Below are positions 34,548 to 44,454 of a stretch of 64,000 bases of DNA, piece by piece. Numbering within the stretch: position 1 is the stretch's first letter; every line of letters begins with the position of its first letter. The notes beneath the pieces are model-generated. The model was not told the origin of the DNA. It worked only from the letters and a program-made list of their open reading frames with translations, and did no database searches. Made by a program: the position numbers and the translations under genes. This stretch comes from Cupriavidus pampae (GTDB lineage Bacteria; Pseudomonadota; Gammaproteobacteria; Burkholderiales; Burkholderiaceae): the NCBI RefSeq assembly GCF_914271485.1, contig NZ_CAJZAG010000003.1, forward strand, positions 640,318-704,317. The letters are read 5' to 3'.

Positions 34548-35951
34548 TCACGACTTGCCACCGGCCTCGCGCAGGAACGCCAGCGCGCGGTCTTCGCTGA
34601 CGTAGGCCGAGTTCACGCGCACCCACGGCGTGGTCTCGCCGCCCGGGCGGAAAAAATTGCCTGGCGCGATCTTGACGCCGTGGCGCTCGCCGATCGCCAG
34701 CAGTTCGCGCGAGTCCTCGATACCCTGCGGACGCGTCCACAGGAAGTTGCCACCGGCCGGTTCGCAGAACACTTCCCAGCCGCAGTCCGCGAGCGTGTCC
34801 ACCGCATCGGCGGTGACCTCGCGCGTGCGCAGCCGCAGCCGGTCCACATACTTGCGATACGCACCGCGTTCGAGCAGGCATGCCGTGACCGCCTCCGCGA
34901 AGTAGGAGCCCGCCACGCTCGTCAGCACCTTCACATCCGCCAGCGCCTTGATCACCGGCTTGCTCGCGACGATGTAGCCGACGCGCAGCGCGGCCGAGAC
35001 CGTCTTGGAAAAACCACCGATGTAGATCACGTGCTCGAGCTGGTCGAGCGTGGCAAGGCGATCGGTGAAGTGCGTCTGGAAGTCAGAGAAGATGTCATCC
35101 TCGACAAAGCGGAAGTCATGCTTGCGCGCGAGTTCGAGCAGGCGAAATGCGACGCGCGGCGCGAGCGTCGAGCCGGTCGGGTTCTGCAGGATGCTGTTGG
35201 TGAAGAACAGCTTGGGCTTGTGTTCGCGCAGCAGCGCCTCGGCCGCGTCGGGGTCGGGACCATCGGGTGTCTGCGGCACGCCCACGAGCTTGACGCCATG
35301 CAGCCGCAGCAGGCCGAACAGGTTGTAGTAGCCGGGGTCTTCGACAAACACGGTATCGCCGGGCTTCAGCAGATGCCGCACGACGAGGTCCATCGCCTGA
35401 CTCGCGCCGTTGGTAATCAGCACCTGCGGCAACTCCGCGTTGATGCCCACCTGCCGCACGCGCGTCAGCACATGCTGGCGCAGCTCGGGCAGGCCCAATG
35501 GCGTTGCATAGTGAATCAGGCTGTCGACGTTATGACGCGAGACATGGCGAATCGCCGCGGTCAGGCCATCCACATCGCGCCATGATTCGGGCACGAAGCC
35601 GCCCGCGAGCTTGAGCATGCCGTACGGATGATGAAACTGCTCGATGATGTGGTCCGACAGATCCTCGGCCAGGCTTGGATCGGACCAGCCGCGCATCGCA
35701 CGACCGGACAGTGGGCTGTCCGCGACGTAGAAGCCGGAACCCTGACGGGAATCGAGCAGCCCCTGCGACACCAGGCGGTCATAGGCCTCGATCACCGGAA
35801 AGCGGCTGATGCCGTGATCGGCCGCAAGCTGGCGGATCGACGGCAGCTTGGCACCGGGCCGCGCTTCGCGCGTGCCAATCCACGTGCGCACCGAGTTGAC
35901 GATCTGTTCGGTCAGCGGCACCCCGGTGGTGGCGTCGATCATCAGCTTCAT
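34548..35951 (-). CDS. MocR/GntR-type regulator with aminotransferase domain
   Basis: A 467-residue PLP-binding transcription factor. The N-terminal GntR winged helix is KLPSIRQLAADHGISRFPVIEAYDRLVSQGLLDSRQGSGFYVA (residues 40-85). The fold-I aminotransferase domain has the PLP lysine in IGGFSKTVSAALRVGY. MocR proteins use PLP adducts to control vitamin B6, GABA, taurine or other amino-acid genes. It is divergent from a DUF2917 gene with four AACTGT half-sites between them. It meets the Crp-like gene tail to tail with a 4-bp gap. Target and effector are unknown. Confidence 0.9.
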   Translation of the reverse strand: MKLMIDATTGVPLTEQIVNSVRTWIGTREARPGAKLPSIRQLAADHGISRFPVIEAYDRLVSQGLLDSRQGSGFYVADSPLSGRAMRGWSDPSLAEDLSDHIIEQFHHPYGMLKLAGGFVPESWRDVDGLTAAIRHVSRHNVDSLIHYATPLGLPELRQHVLTRVRQVGINAELPQVLITNGASQAMDLVVRHLLKPGDTVFVEDPGYYNLFGLLRLHGVKLVGVPQTPDGPDPDAAEALLREHKPKLFFTNSILQNPTGSTLAPRVAFRLLELARKHDFRFVEDDIFSDFQTHFTDRLATLDQLEHVIYIGGFSKTVSAALRVGYIVASKPVIKALADVKVLTSVAGSYFAEAVTACLLERGAYRKYVDRLRLRTREVTADAVDTLADCGWEVFCEPAGGNFLWTRPQGIEDSRELLAIGERHGVKIAPGNFFRPGGETTPWVRVNSAYVSEDRALAFLREAGGKS

Positions 35952-35980
35952 GAATCCCCCTGCATTGTTTCAAAGGCCGC

Positions 35981-36032
35981 GAACTGTCAGAGAAAACTAC
36001 TGAACAGTTCATCTAAAACTGTTCGGAACTGT
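35981..36032. promoter_or_regulatory. Cluster of four AACTGT half-sites (MocR operator candidate)
   Basis: GAACTGT (35981-35987), GAACAGTTC (36002-36010, inverted pair), AACTGTTC (36017-36024) and GAACTGT (36026-36032). The mix of direct and inverted repeats between a MocR gene and its divergent neighbour is the usual layout of MocR operators. Confidence 0.65.
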
Positions 36033-36114
36033 GCATGGGATTGTAGTGCAGGCCATGAATAATGGCAGCACGGTTCCGCGCCTTGCGGGGCCACGCTGCA
36101 GAAGGAGATGGGCC

Positions 36115-36444
36115 ATGCGAGAACTCAGGACATTCGAATTGAACGAGCCGGGCCGGCTCGTGAACTGGCGCGCGCGCCACGACCAGCGCGTGCTGGCGCT
36201 GGAAGGCGTGCTATGGCTGACCGTCGAGGGCGTGCCATGCGACATCTGGCTCCGGCCCGGCACCGAACACGTGCTGCGCGAGGGCGAGATGGTGTGGCTG
36301 TCCGGCGAGGGCGGCGCGGCGCGCTTCGTGCTGTCGGAACCGGCCGCGCACTGGTCCGCCGGGCGCACCTTGCGACTGGCCCGCCGCGCGCTGGCGCGCA
36401 TGACGAGCACGGTCGCCTATGGCGCGTGCCCGCGCGCGTCCTGA
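36115..36444 (+). CDS. DUF2917 domain protein
   Basis: A 109-residue protein starting MRELRTFELNEPGRLVNWRA, with the cupin-like short beta repeats QRVLALEGVLWLTVEGVPCDIWLRPGTEHVLREGEMVWLSGEG typical of DUF2917. Function is not established. The start is chosen at the ATG preceded by AAGGAG; an upstream ATG at 36034 gives a basic extension that looks non-coding. It is divergent from the MocR gene, and its promoter overlaps the half-site cluster, so it is a likely target. Confidence 0.8.
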   Translation: MRELRTFELNEPGRLVNWRARHDQRVLALEGVLWLTVEGVPCDIWLRPGTEHVLREGEMVWLSGEGGAARFVLSEPAAHWSAGRTLRLARRALARMTSTVAYGACPRAS

Positions 36445-36490
36445 TTGATGCGCTGCAACCCGAACAGCACACCGGCGACGCCCGTTTGAG

Positions 36491-36526
36491 TTACGTTAAC
36501 GTAAGCGTCAAGTAACGTCATATAAT
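36491..36526 (+). promoter_or_regulatory. Promoter and operator of icmF
   Basis: A perfect 14-bp palindrome TTACGTTAACGTAA (36491-36504) is followed by AGTAACGTCA and a consensus TATAAT (36521-36526). If TTAACG is the -35, the spacer is 19 bp, the stretched spacing used by MerR-type activators. The palindrome resembles what I recall of the LiuR site of branched-chain amino acid catabolism. Confidence 0.6.
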
Positions 36527-36601
36527 CCACCGAGTCCGGCCAGAGCGACCATAGATGTCGCCGGCCGGCGGTTGCCAGTCACAGACCGAGCGGTGGAGAC
36601 C

Positions 36602-39600
36602 ATGACTGATCTTTCGGATGTCAGCAAGACGGTTGGCAAGGCCCCGGCGGATGCCGCCCGAGGCCCCGTCAACAAGGTGCGCTTCGTGACCGCGGCCTCG
36701 CTGTTCGACGGCCACGACGCGTCCATCAATATCATGCGGCGCATTCTGCAGTCGCACGGCTGCGAGGTGATCCACCTCGGCCACAACCGCTCCGTGCGGG
36801 AGGTGGTGAACGCCGCGCTGCAGGAAGATGCGCAGGGCATCGCAATCTCCAGCTACCAGGGCGGGCACGTCGAGTACTTCCAGTACATGATCGACCTGTT
36901 GCGCGAGCATGGCGGCGAACACATTCAGGTGTTTGGCGGCGGCGGCGGCGTGATCGTGCCCGAGGAGATCCGCGCGCTGCAGGCCTATGGCGTCGCACGC
37001 ATCTACAGTCCCGAGGATGGGCAGCGTCTGGGTCTGGCCGGCATGATCGCGGACATGGTGCAGCGCTGCGATCTGGACCTCACGCGCTATGCGCCCGCCA
37101 CGCTCGACGGCATCGAGTCCGGCGATCGTCGCGCGCTTGCCCAGCTGATTACCGCGCTCGAGAACGGCAAGGCCGACCCGGCGCTGGTCGAAGCCATGCA
37201 TACCAAAGCACACGCCGCGCGCGTGCCGGTGCTCGGCATTACCGGCACCGGCGGCGCGGGCAAGTCGTCATTGACTGACGAGTTGATCCGGCGCTTCCGG
37301 CTCGATCAGCAGGATGCGCTGTCGATCGCGGTGATCTCGATCGACCCTTCGCGCCGCAAGTCCGGCGGCGCACTGCTCGGCGATCGCATTCGCATGAACG
37401 CGATCGATCATCCGAACATCTTTATGCGCTCGCTCGCCACGCGCGACGCGGGCTCGGAGATCTCGCAGGCGCTACCGGATGTGGTCGCCGCGTGCCGCGT
37501 GGCCGGCTTCGACCTCGTGATCGTGGAGACCTCCGGCATCGGCCAGGGCGATGCGGCGATCGTGCCGCACGTCGATCTGTCGCTATACGTGATGACGCCC
37601 GAGTTCGGCGCCGCGAGCCAGCTCGAGAAAATCGACATGCTCGACTTCGCCGATTTTGTCGCGATCAACAAGTTCGACCGCAAAGGTGCGCAGGATGCCT
37701 GGCGCGATGTCGCCAAGCAGGTATTGCGCAACCGCGAGCAATGGCACACCAGGCCCGAGGAAATGCCGGTGTATGGCACGCAGGCGTCGCGCTTCAACGA
37801 CGATGGCGTGACCATGCTCTATCACGGCCTGCGCGAGGCACTCGTCGCGCACGGTTTGTCGCCCAGGTCGTCGGGCACGCTACCGGTCCCCGTCGGGCGT
37901 GTGTCGACCGGACAGAACGTGATCGTGCCGCCCGCGCGCAATCGTTATCTGGCGGAGCTCGCCGATGCCGTGCGCGCCTATCATCGTCGCGTGGACGAAC
38001 AGTCGCGATTTGCGCGCGAACGCCAGCAACTGCGCGCGGCGCATCGCATGCTCGCCGAAGCCGATGGTGAGAGCGCGAACAACGATCGTCTGACGACGCT
38101 CGCCACCGAACGCGACGCGGCCATGGGCGCGGTGGAGCGCAAGCTGCTGGCGATGTGGCCACAGATGCGCGCGGCCTACGGCAGCGACGAGTACGTGGTG
38201 AAGATCCGCGACAAGGAGATCCGTACCGGCCTCGTCACCACCACGCTCTCCGGCACCAAGGTGCGCAAGGTGGTACTGCCGCGCTTCGAGGACGAAGGCG
38301 AAGTGCTGCGCTGGCTGATGCGCGAGAACGTGCCGGGCAGTTTCCCGTACACCGCCGGCGTGTTCGCGTTCAAGCGCGAGAACGAGGATCCCACGCGCAT
38401 GTTCGCGGGCGAGGGCGATGCGTTCCGCACCAACCGCCGCTTCAAGCTCGTCTCCGAGGGCATGGACGCCAAGCGTCTGTCCACCGCGTTCGACTCGGTC
38501 ACGCTCTATGGCGAAGACCCGCATCTGCGCCCCGATATCTACGGCAAGGTTGGCAACTCGGGCGTGTCCATCGCCACCCTCGACGATATGAAGGTGCTGT
38601 ACGACGGCTTCGACCTCACGAGTCCGAGCACGTCGGTGTCGATGACGATCAATGGCCCCGCGCCGACGCTGCTGGCGATGTTCATGTGCACCGCGATCGA
38701 CCAGCAGCTCGACCGCTTTCGCGCCGACAACGCGCGCGAGCCCACTGCCGACGAGGAAGCGAAGATCCGTGCGTGGGTGCTGCAGAACGTGCGCGGCACC
38801 GTGCAGGCGGACATCCTCAAGGAGGATCAGGGCCAGAACACGTGCATCTTCTCGACCGAGTTCTCGTTGAAGGTGATGGGCGATATTCAGGAGTACTTCG
38901 TCCATCATCAGGTGCGCAACTTCTACTCGGTGTCGATCTCGGGCTATCACATCGCGGAAGCCGGTGCGAACCCTATCTCGCAGCTTGCGTTCACGCTGTC
39001 CAATGGCTTCACCTATGTTGAGGCGTATCTCGCGCGCGGCATGCATATCGACGACTTCGCGCCGAACCTGTCGTTCTTCTTCTCGAACGGCATGGACCCC
39101 GAGTACAGCGTGCTGGGTCGCGTTGCGCGCCGCATCTGGGCCGTGACCATGCGCGACAAGTACGGCGCCAACGAGCGCAGCCAGAAGCTCAAGTACCACA
39201 TCCAGACATCGGGCCGTTCGCTGCACGCGCAGGAGATCGACTTCAACGATATCCGCACCACGCTGCAGGCGCTGATCGCGATCTACGACAACTGCAATTC
39301 GCTGCACACCAACGCGTACGACGAAGCCATCACCACGCCGACCGGCGAATCGGTGCGCCGCGCGCTGGCCATCCAGCTGATCATCAATCGTGAATGGGGC
39401 GTGGCGAAGTGCGAGAACCCGAATCAGGGCTCGTTCCTGATCGAGGAACTCACCGACCTCGTCGAGGAAGCGGTCCTGCAGGAGTTCGAGCGTATCGCCG
39501 AGCGTGGCGGTGTGCTCGGCGCGATGGAGACCGGGTATCAGCGCGGCAAGATTCAGGAAGAGTCGCTGTACTACGAGCAACTCAAGCACGACGGCACGCT

Positions 39601-39892
39601 GCCGATCATCGGCGTCAACACGTTCCGCAATCCGGAAGCCGATCCGGTGCCGCAGACCATCGAACTCGCACGCTCGAGCGAGGAAGAGAAGCAGAGCCAG
39701 TTGCAGCGGCTCGAGGCGTTCCAGCGCGACCATAGCGCCGATGCACCGGCGATGCTGCAGCGGCTGCGCGAGGCCGTGATCGAGAACCGCAACGTGTTCG
39801 CGGTGCTGATGGATGCGGTGCGCGTGTGCTCGCTGGGGCAGATCACGCATGCGCTGTTCGAGGTGGGCGGACAATACCGCCGCAACATGTAG
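36602..39892 (+). CDS. icmF: Fused isobutyryl-CoA mutase IcmF
   Basis: IcmF interconverts isobutyryl-CoA and n-butyryl-CoA using adenosylcobalamin, with its G-protein chaperone built in. The 1096-residue protein has the B12-binding domain at the N-terminus ([17 protein letters not shown], with the cobalt-binding His38; [12 protein letters not shown]). The MeaB-like GTPase follows, with P-loop [17 protein letters not shown] near residue 215 and base motif [13 protein letters not shown] linker and the TIM-barrel mutase domain complete it ([34 protein letters not shown]). The start is set by a GGTGGAG site. It is known from Cupriavidus metallidurans. The HIT and 3-hydroxybutyryl-CoA dehydrogenase genes follow on the same strand. 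Confidence 0.96.
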   Translation: MTDLSDVSKTVGKAPADAARGPVNKVRFVTAASLFDGHDASINIMRRILQSHGCEVIHLGHNRSVREVVNAALQEDAQGIAISSYQGGHVEYFQYMIDLLREHGGEHIQVFGGGGGVIVPEEIRALQAYGVARIYSPEDGQRLGLAGMIADMVQRCDLDLTRYAPATLDGIESGDRRALAQLITALENGKADPALVEAMHTKAHAARVPVLGITGTGGAGKSSLTDELIRRFRLDQQDALSIAVISIDPSRRKSGGALLGDRIRMNAIDHPNIFMRSLATRDAGSEISQALPDVVAACRVAGFDLVIVETSGIGQGDAAIVPHVDLSLYVMTPEFGAASQLEKIDMLDFADFVAINKFDRKGAQDAWRDVAKQVLRNREQWHTRPEEMPVYGTQASRFNDDGVTMLYHGLREALVAHGLSPRSSGTLPVPVGRVSTGQNVIVPPARNRYLAELADAVRAYHRRVDEQSRFARERQQLRAAHRMLAEADGESANNDRLTTLATERDAAMGAVERKLLAMWPQMRAAYGSDEYVVKIRDKEIRTGLVTTTLSGTKVRKVVLPRFEDEGEVLRWLMRENVPGSFPYTAGVFAFKRENEDPTRMFAGEGDAFRTNRRFKLVSEGMDAKRLSTAFDSVTLYGEDPHLRPDIYGKVGNSGVSIATLDDMKVLYDGFDLTSPSTSVSMTINGPAPTLLAMFMCTAIDQQLDRFRADNAREPTADEEAKIRAWVLQNVRGTVQADILKEDQGQNTCIFSTEFSLKVMGDIQEYFVHHQVRNFYSVSISGYHIAEAGANPISQLAFTLSNGFTYVEAYLARGMHIDDFAPNLSFFFSNGMDPEYSVLGRVARRIWAVTMRDKYGANERSQKLKYHIQTSGRSLHAQEIDFNDIRTTLQALIAIYDNCNSLHTNAYDEAITTPTGESVRRALAIQLIINREWGVAKCENPNQGSFLIEELTDLVEEAVLQEFERIAERGGVLGAMETGYQRGKIQEESLYYEQLKHDGTLPIIGVNTFRNPEADPVPQTIELARSSEEEKQSQLQRLEAFQRDHSADAPAMLQRLREAVIENRNVFAVLMDAVRVCSLGQITHALFEVGGQYRRNM

Positions 39893-39968
39893 CGGCGGGT
39901 TCACGGCAGCGGGGCGCTGCGCTACACTCGAAGGCTGCGCCCCCTGCCCCGAACTTTCCGAGATTGTC

Positions 39969-40415
39969 ATGTCCTACCAATCCCCTGAATACAACGCCGC
40001 CAACATCTTCGCCCGCATCCTGCGTGGCGAACTCCCCTGCTACAAGGTCTATGAGGACGCGCACACGATCGCTTTCATGGACATCATGCCGCAGGCCGAC
40101 GGCCACACGCTCGTGGTGCCGAAGGAAGGCGCGCCGGACATCCTGACGCTGTCGCCGGAAGCTGCCGCCGCCGCGATCCACACCACGCAGCGCATCGCGC
40201 GCGCCGTGAACAAGGCGTTCGCGCCGGACGGCCTGCTCGTCACGCAGTTCAACGGCGAAGCCGCGGGTCAGACCGTGGCGCATATTCATTTCCACGTGCT
40301 GCCGCGCTATACGGACCAGTCGTTCCGCCGCCATGCGCGCGAACAGCAGCAGGCGGAAGTGCTCAAGGAACACGCGGACCGTCTTATCGCCGCGCTGTCG
40401 GAACTGTCCGACTGA
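39969..40415 (+). CDS. HIT family nucleotide-binding protein
   Basis: A 148-residue histidine-triad protein starting MSYQSPEYNAANIFARILRGELPCYKVYEDAHTIAFMDIMPQ, with the catalytic triad HIHFHVLPRY. It hydrolyses nucleotide phosphoramidates or dinucleotides; the physiological substrate is uncertain. The frame opens upstream inside icmF's 3' end, but the family start is at 39969, 77 bp after the icmF stop. Its closeness to icmF and hbd is likely cotranscription rather than a shared pathway. Confidence 0.92.
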   Translation: MSYQSPEYNAANIFARILRGELPCYKVYEDAHTIAFMDIMPQADGHTLVVPKEGAPDILTLSPEAAAAAIHTTQRIARAVNKAFAPDGLLVTQFNGEAAGQTVAHIHFHVLPRYTDQSFRRHAREQQQAEVLKEHADRLIAALSELSD

Positions 40416-40446
40416 CGCGCGCGTTCCATCCATCAAAGGATCCAAC

Positions 40447-41301
40447 ATGCAGATCAAGACAGTGGGCATCGTCGGTGCCGGCACCATGGGCAACGGCATC
40501 GCGCAGGCGTGCGCGGTGGCGGGACTCGATGTGGTGATGGTCGATATCAACGACGCCGCGGTGCAGAAGGGTATCGCCACGGTGGCGGGCAGCCTCGACC
40601 GGCTGATCAAGAAGGAAAAGGCCACCGAGGCGGACAAGGCCGCGGCGCTGTCGCGCATCCATGGCAGCACTGCCTACGATGACCTCAAGCGTACGGACAT
40701 CGTGATCGAAGCCGCCACCGAGAATCACGAGCTCAAGGTCAAGATCCTGAAGCAGATCGACGCGCTGGTCGGCGACGACGTGATCATTGCCTCCAACACG
40801 TCGTCTATCTCGATCACGAAGCTTGCCGCGGCCACCTCGCGCGCCGATCGCTTTATCGGCATGCACTTCTTCAACCCGGTGCCGATGATGGCACTGGTCG
40901 AGCTGATCCGCGGCCTGCAGACCAGCGATGCCGCGCATGCTGCGGTGGAAGACCTCGCGAAGCGCCTCGGCAAGTATCCGATCACGGTGAAGAACAGTCC
41001 GGGCTTCGTCGTGAACCGCATTCTGTGCCCGATGATCAACGAGGCGTTCTGCGTGCTCGGCGAAGGCCTGGCGTCGGCCGAGGAAATCGACGAGGGCATG
41101 AAGCTCGGTTGCAATCATCCGATCGGCCCGCTCGCGCTGGCAGACATGATCGGCCTCGACACGATGCTCGCGGTGATGGAAGTGCTCTACACCGAGTTCG
41201 CCGATCCGAAGTATCGTCCGGCGATGCTGCTGCGCGAGATGGTGGCTGCTGGTTACCTCGGTCGCAAGACCGGGCGCGGCGCATACGTTTATAGCAAATG
41301 A
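40447..41301 (+). CDS. hbd: 3-hydroxybutyryl-CoA dehydrogenase
   Basis: It reduces acetoacetyl-CoA or oxidises 3-hydroxybutyryl-CoA with NAD(P). The 284-residue protein starts MQIKTVGIVGAGTMGNGIAQACA, the Rossmann dinucleotide motif. It carries the family residues IASNTSSISITKLA, the catalytic His in MHFFNPVPMMALVE, and NSPGFVVNRILCPMINEA at the domain junction. The usual length of stand-alone PaaH/Hbd is 282-285. The n-butyryl-CoA made by IcmF would enter the same C4-CoA pool, so the neighbourhood makes metabolic sense. Confidence 0.93.
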   Translation: MQIKTVGIVGAGTMGNGIAQACAVAGLDVVMVDINDAAVQKGIATVAGSLDRLIKKEKATEADKAAALSRIHGSTAYDDLKRTDIVIEAATENHELKVKILKQIDALVGDDVIIASNTSSISITKLAAATSRADRFIGMHFFNPVPMMALVELIRGLQTSDAAHAAVEDLAKRLGKYPITVKNSPGFVVNRILCPMINEAFCVLGEGLASAEEIDEGMKLGCNHPIGPLALADMIGLDTMLAVMEVLYTEFADPKYRPAMLLREMVAAGYLGRKTGRGAYVYSK

Positions 41302-41314
41302 GCAGCAAGTAAGT

Positions 41315-41342
41315 CGGGTGGGGGCAGCGCCCCCGCCCACCC
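41315..41342. terminator. GC-rich hairpin between convergent genes
   Basis: GGGTGGGGGC / GCCCCCGCCCACCC with a small bulge, between the hbd stop and the Bug gene stop. It has no T-run, so it may be a weak or Rho-assisted bidirectional terminator. Confidence 0.5.
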
Positions 41343-41349
41343 CGCCTGC

Positions 41350-42327
41350 TCAATCTACCTGCGCGTTGCTCTTCTTCACCACGTCGGTCCACTTGCGGAC
41401 TTCGGCGTCGACGAAGCCCTGCAACTGCGCCGGTTCCAGCGTATTGGCCTCCAGGCCTTGCGCGACCAGTTGCTGATGCACCGCCGGGTCTTGCAATACG
41501 CTCGACACCGTCTGCAGCAGCTTGGTGCGCGTGCCCGCATCGACACCCGCCGGCGCGGCGAGGATAAACCACGCGGTGAGGTCAAAGCCCGGGTAACCCG
41601 ATTCCGCGACGGTCGGTACGTTCGGCACCGCCGACGAGCGGCGCTGACTGCTGACAGCGAGTGCACGCAGCTTGCTGGCCTTGAGGTAAGGCAGCACCGC
41701 CACCGGGTGATAGAACATGAAATCGACCTGCCCGCCGAGCACCGCGGTCAGCGCCTGGCCGCCTTCCTTGAACGGCACGTGCGTCATGTTCACGCCCGCC
41801 ATCGACTTCAGCAGTTCGCCTGCAAGGTGACCCGAGGTGCCGTTGCCCGCGGAACCGAATGACAGTTTGTCCGGATTGGCCTTGGCGTAGGCCACGAGCT
41901 CCGCGAGGTTCTTGTACGGCGCGTCGGCACGCACGACGAGCAGCGTTGGCGTGTAGCCCGGCATACCCAGATACGTAAAGTCCTTGTCGGGGTCGTACGG
42001 CAGCTTGCGGTACAGCGCCTTGTTGATGGCGTGCGTGCCCACGGTGCCGAGTGTCAACGTGTAGCCGTCGGCCTTCGACTTGGCCACGTAGTCGGTGCCG
42101 ATCGCACCGCCGGCGCCGGCGCGGTTCTCCACCACGACCGGCTGGCCGAGCTTCTTCGCCATGCCTTCGCCGACCACGCGTGCAATCAGATCGGTCGAGG
42201 TACCGCCGCCGAATGGCACCACGAGCCGAATCGGACGCGTGGGGTAGTCTTCGGCGTGGACTGGCATGTGCGCGAGTCCAGTCGTCAACAGCAGTGCGGC
42301 CAGGGCCGCGCGTATCGTCTTGTTCAT
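41350..42327 (-). CDS. Bug-family tripartite tricarboxylate transporter substrate-binding protein
   Basis: A 325-residue periplasmic protein with a signal peptide (cleavage near VHAED). The Bug fold is recognisable from YPTRPIRLVVPFGGGTSTDLIARVVGEGMAKKLGQPVVVENRAGAGGAIGTDYVAKSKADGYTL. Bug proteins bind carboxylates and are numerous in Burkholderiales, mostly without adjacent TctAB permease genes, as here. It is the last gene after a citryl-CoA-lyase-like enzyme and a CoA-transferase, which suggests that the ligand is the di- or tricarboxylate handled by them. Confidence 0.9.
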   Translation of the reverse strand: MNKTIRAALAALLLTTGLAHMPVHAEDYPTRPIRLVVPFGGGTSTDLIARVVGEGMAKKLGQPVVVENRAGAGGAIGTDYVAKSKADGYTLTLGTVGTHAINKALYRKLPYDPDKDFTYLGMPGYTPTLLVVRADAPYKNLAELVAYAKANPDKLSFGSAGNGTSGHLAGELLKSMAGVNMTHVPFKEGGQALTAVLGGQVDFMFYHPVAVLPYLKASKLRALAVSSQRRSSAVPNVPTVAESGYPGFDLTAWFILAAPAGVDAGTRTKLLQTVSSVLQDPAVHQQLVAQGLEANTLEPAQLQGFVDAEVRKWTDVVKKSNAQVD

Positions 42328-42350
42328 GTCTCCTCCGTCTTAGCGGTGTT

Positions 42351-43493
42351 TTATCGGGCCCTGCTTCGCAACTGCGCGCGAATCTCCTCGTCATGCTCGC
42401 CGAGCAACGGCGGCGCTGTCACGTCCAACGCGCGCTCGCCGTCGAACGATACCGGGCTGCGCACCGTGCGGAACTCGCCGAGCGTCGGATGCGTGCCCGT
42501 GACCAGCAGCTCCAGATGGCGGGCCTGCGGGTCCTCGAGCGCTTCGCTCGTGTCGTACATCGGCGCATGCGGTACGTCCTCCGCTTCGAGCCGCGCACAC
42601 CATTCCGCGCGCGTGTGGCCGCGGAACAGTTCGCCCAGCAATTCGATCAACGTTTCCTGGTTGTCGATGCGCGCCTTGCGCGAGGCGAAGCGCGGGTCCT
42701 GAAACAGGTTGGGCCGCTCGATCGCGTTGGCCAGCCCCTGCCAGAATTTCTCCGGCGACGACATGTGCAACGCGACCCATTTGCCGTCCGCGCATTCGAG
42801 CACATACGACTGCGATACGCTCGGCCGGCTGTAGGGTCCCATCACCTCGCCCGCCGAATAGTAATGCGTGAACGCGTCGAGATTGAAGTGGCTCATCGCC
42901 TCGAGCATCGATACCTCGACCTTGCGGCCCACGCCCGTGCGCTGGCGCTCGTAGAGCGCGCCGAGGATGCCGTAGGTCGCGTAGAAGCCCGTCATCGAGT
43001 CGGCGATCGCCGGGCCCACTACGCGCGGATTGGCGGGATTGACCAGCAGATTCAGGAAGCCGCTTGCGGCCTGCGCCACGGTGTCGTAGCTCGGGCGGCC
43101 GGCGGCGGGACCGGTGGCGCCGAAACCGCTGATCGCGCAGTAGATCAGGCGCGGATTGATCTCGCGCAGACGCGCCTCACCGGCGTTGAGCCGTTCGGCA
43201 GCGCCGGGGCGGAAATTCTGGATATAGACGTCGGACTCGCGGATCAGCGCGTCGAACACTTCGAGGTCGTCGGGGTTCTTGGTGTTGAGCGTGAGGCTGC
43301 GCTTGTTGCGGTTGTACGTCTGGAAGTGCGGACTGTAGAGCCCGCCCTCGAACGCGCGAAACGGGTCGCCGGTCTCGGGCTGCTCGATCTTGATCACGTC
43401 GGCACCGAGGTCACCCAGCAGCATGCCGCATGCGGGTCCCGTGATGAAGGTGCCTTGTTCGAGGACCTTGAGGCCCGCGAGAACTTTGGACAT
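42351..43493 (-). CDS. CaiB/BaiF (family III) CoA-transferase
   Basis: A 380-residue family III CoA-transferase starting MSKVLAGLKVLEQGTFITGPACGMLLGDLGADVIKIEQPETGDPFR. The catalytic aspartate lies in the conserved region near YNRNKRSLTLNTKNPDD and DVYIQNFRPGAAERL. Members move CoA between carboxylic acids such as succinyl-CoA and a dicarboxylate. It lies 30 bp after the citryl-CoA-lyase-like gene. By context it activates a substrate for that lyase. Confidence 0.9.
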   Translation of the reverse strand: MSKVLAGLKVLEQGTFITGPACGMLLGDLGADVIKIEQPETGDPFRAFEGGLYSPHFQTYNRNKRSLTLNTKNPDDLEVFDALIRESDVYIQNFRPGAAERLNAGEARLREINPRLIYCAISGFGATGPAAGRPSYDTVAQAASGFLNLLVNPANPRVVGPAIADSMTGFYATYGILGALYERQRTGVGRKVEVSMLEAMSHFNLDAFTHYYSAGEVMGPYSRPSVSQSYVLECADGKWVALHMSSPEKFWQGLANAIERPNLFQDPRFASRKARIDNQETLIELLGELFRGHTRAEWCARLEAEDVPHAPMYDTSEALEDPQARHLELLVTGTHPTLGEFRTVRSPVSFDGERALDVTAPPLLGEHDEEIRAQLRSRAR

Positions 43494-43523
43494 GGTGTCT
43501 CCGGAATGCTGAACTGATACGGG

Positions 43524-44330
43524 TCAGGCGTGCGGGTCGTAGCCCGCCGGCGTATTGCCCGTGTAGACCAGTTCGCGCGTGGCCTGGTACGACAGCGCGA
43601 AGCCGATCGACTGACGCAGCTCCTCGCTCAGATGCGCGATCAGGCCGCCGGTGCGCGCGAGAATCGGCACGCCCTTGAGCGCGTTGAGCGGAAAGCCCAC
43701 GCCGAGCAGCACGGCGGGGATCGCGGCCGACACGTTGAGGCGCAGATCCTTGCCGACCACGTCGGGGATGACTGCCTCGATCGCTTCGGCGATATCGAGG
43801 TACACGGTATCGGCACCGGCCTCGCGTGCCACCGCGAACAGCGCGGCCACACGCGGGTCGCGCGACTTGTGGAGCGGATGGCCGTAGCCGGGAATCGCGC
43901 GGCGCTCGGCGCGATAGGTGGACACCACCGCGCGCGCCGCGTCGGTGATCGTCTCGCCAGCCTGCACGCGTTGCCATACCTCGTTGAGCATCACGCCGGC
44001 GGTTTCCGAGGCGCCCAGGATCACCGAGCCGCAACCGAGAATGCCAGCCGCCACCGCGCCCTGCAGCGCATCCGGTGCCGCGGCCAGCGTCATGCGGCTG
44101 GCCTGCACGCTCGGCACCAGGCCGTGCTCGGCAATCGCGACCAGCGTCGCGTCGAGCACGCGCACGGCCGCCGGCCCCGGACGTTCGCCGGTGACCAGAA
44201 AGTAGAAGTATTCGGTGAAGCTCAGCTTGCCGATCAGGTCGTGGCACAGGTCGGCGCCGCGCACGACGATGGTTTCGGTGTTGGACGTGCTGATCGCGGT
44301 ACGCGGAACGGTTTCCTTGCCAATCTTCAT
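43524..44330 (-). CDS. Citryl-CoA lyase / short citrate-synthase-like protein
   Basis: A 268-residue protein of the citrate synthase superfamily, much shorter than the roughly 430-residue gltA product. It keeps catalytic-type segments LVTGERPGPAAVRVLDATL, AIPGYGHPLHKSRDPRVAAL and the histidine in GYGHPLHK. Such short forms are usually annotated citryl-CoA lyase and cleave a citryl-CoA-type ester to acetyl-CoA and an oxoacid. The start MKIGKETVPRTAIS gives the family length; the frame opens up to 44456. It heads an operon with a CoA-transferase and a Bug protein and is divergent from a LysR gene. Confidence 0.82.
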   Translation of the reverse strand: MKIGKETVPRTAISTSNTETIVVRGADLCHDLIGKLSFTEYFYFLVTGERPGPAAVRVLDATLVAIAEHGLVPSVQASRMTLAAAPDALQGAVAAGILGCGSVILGASETAGVMLNEVWQRVQAGETITDAARAVVSTYRAERRAIPGYGHPLHKSRDPRVAALFAVAREAGADTVYLDIAEAIEAVIPDVVGKDLRLNVSAAIPAVLLGVGFPLNALKGVPILARTGGLIAHLSEELRQSIGFALSYQATRELVYTGNTPAGYDPHA

Positions 44331-44454
44331 GACGCGTGTCTCCTGAATCTCGATGTTGTGACGCCAGTCTAGGGGCTTCGATGGACAGATAACAGTGATG
44401 AATTTCTCTGCAATGCATCGACAGCATCGATTTACGCGAGGTATGATCGGCGCC

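Noticed and set aside
37880..39970. A 696-codon minus-strand frame across icmF
   Set aside because: Antisense to the conserved mutase domain; composition (Arg/His/Leu) is that of a third-position GC artefact.
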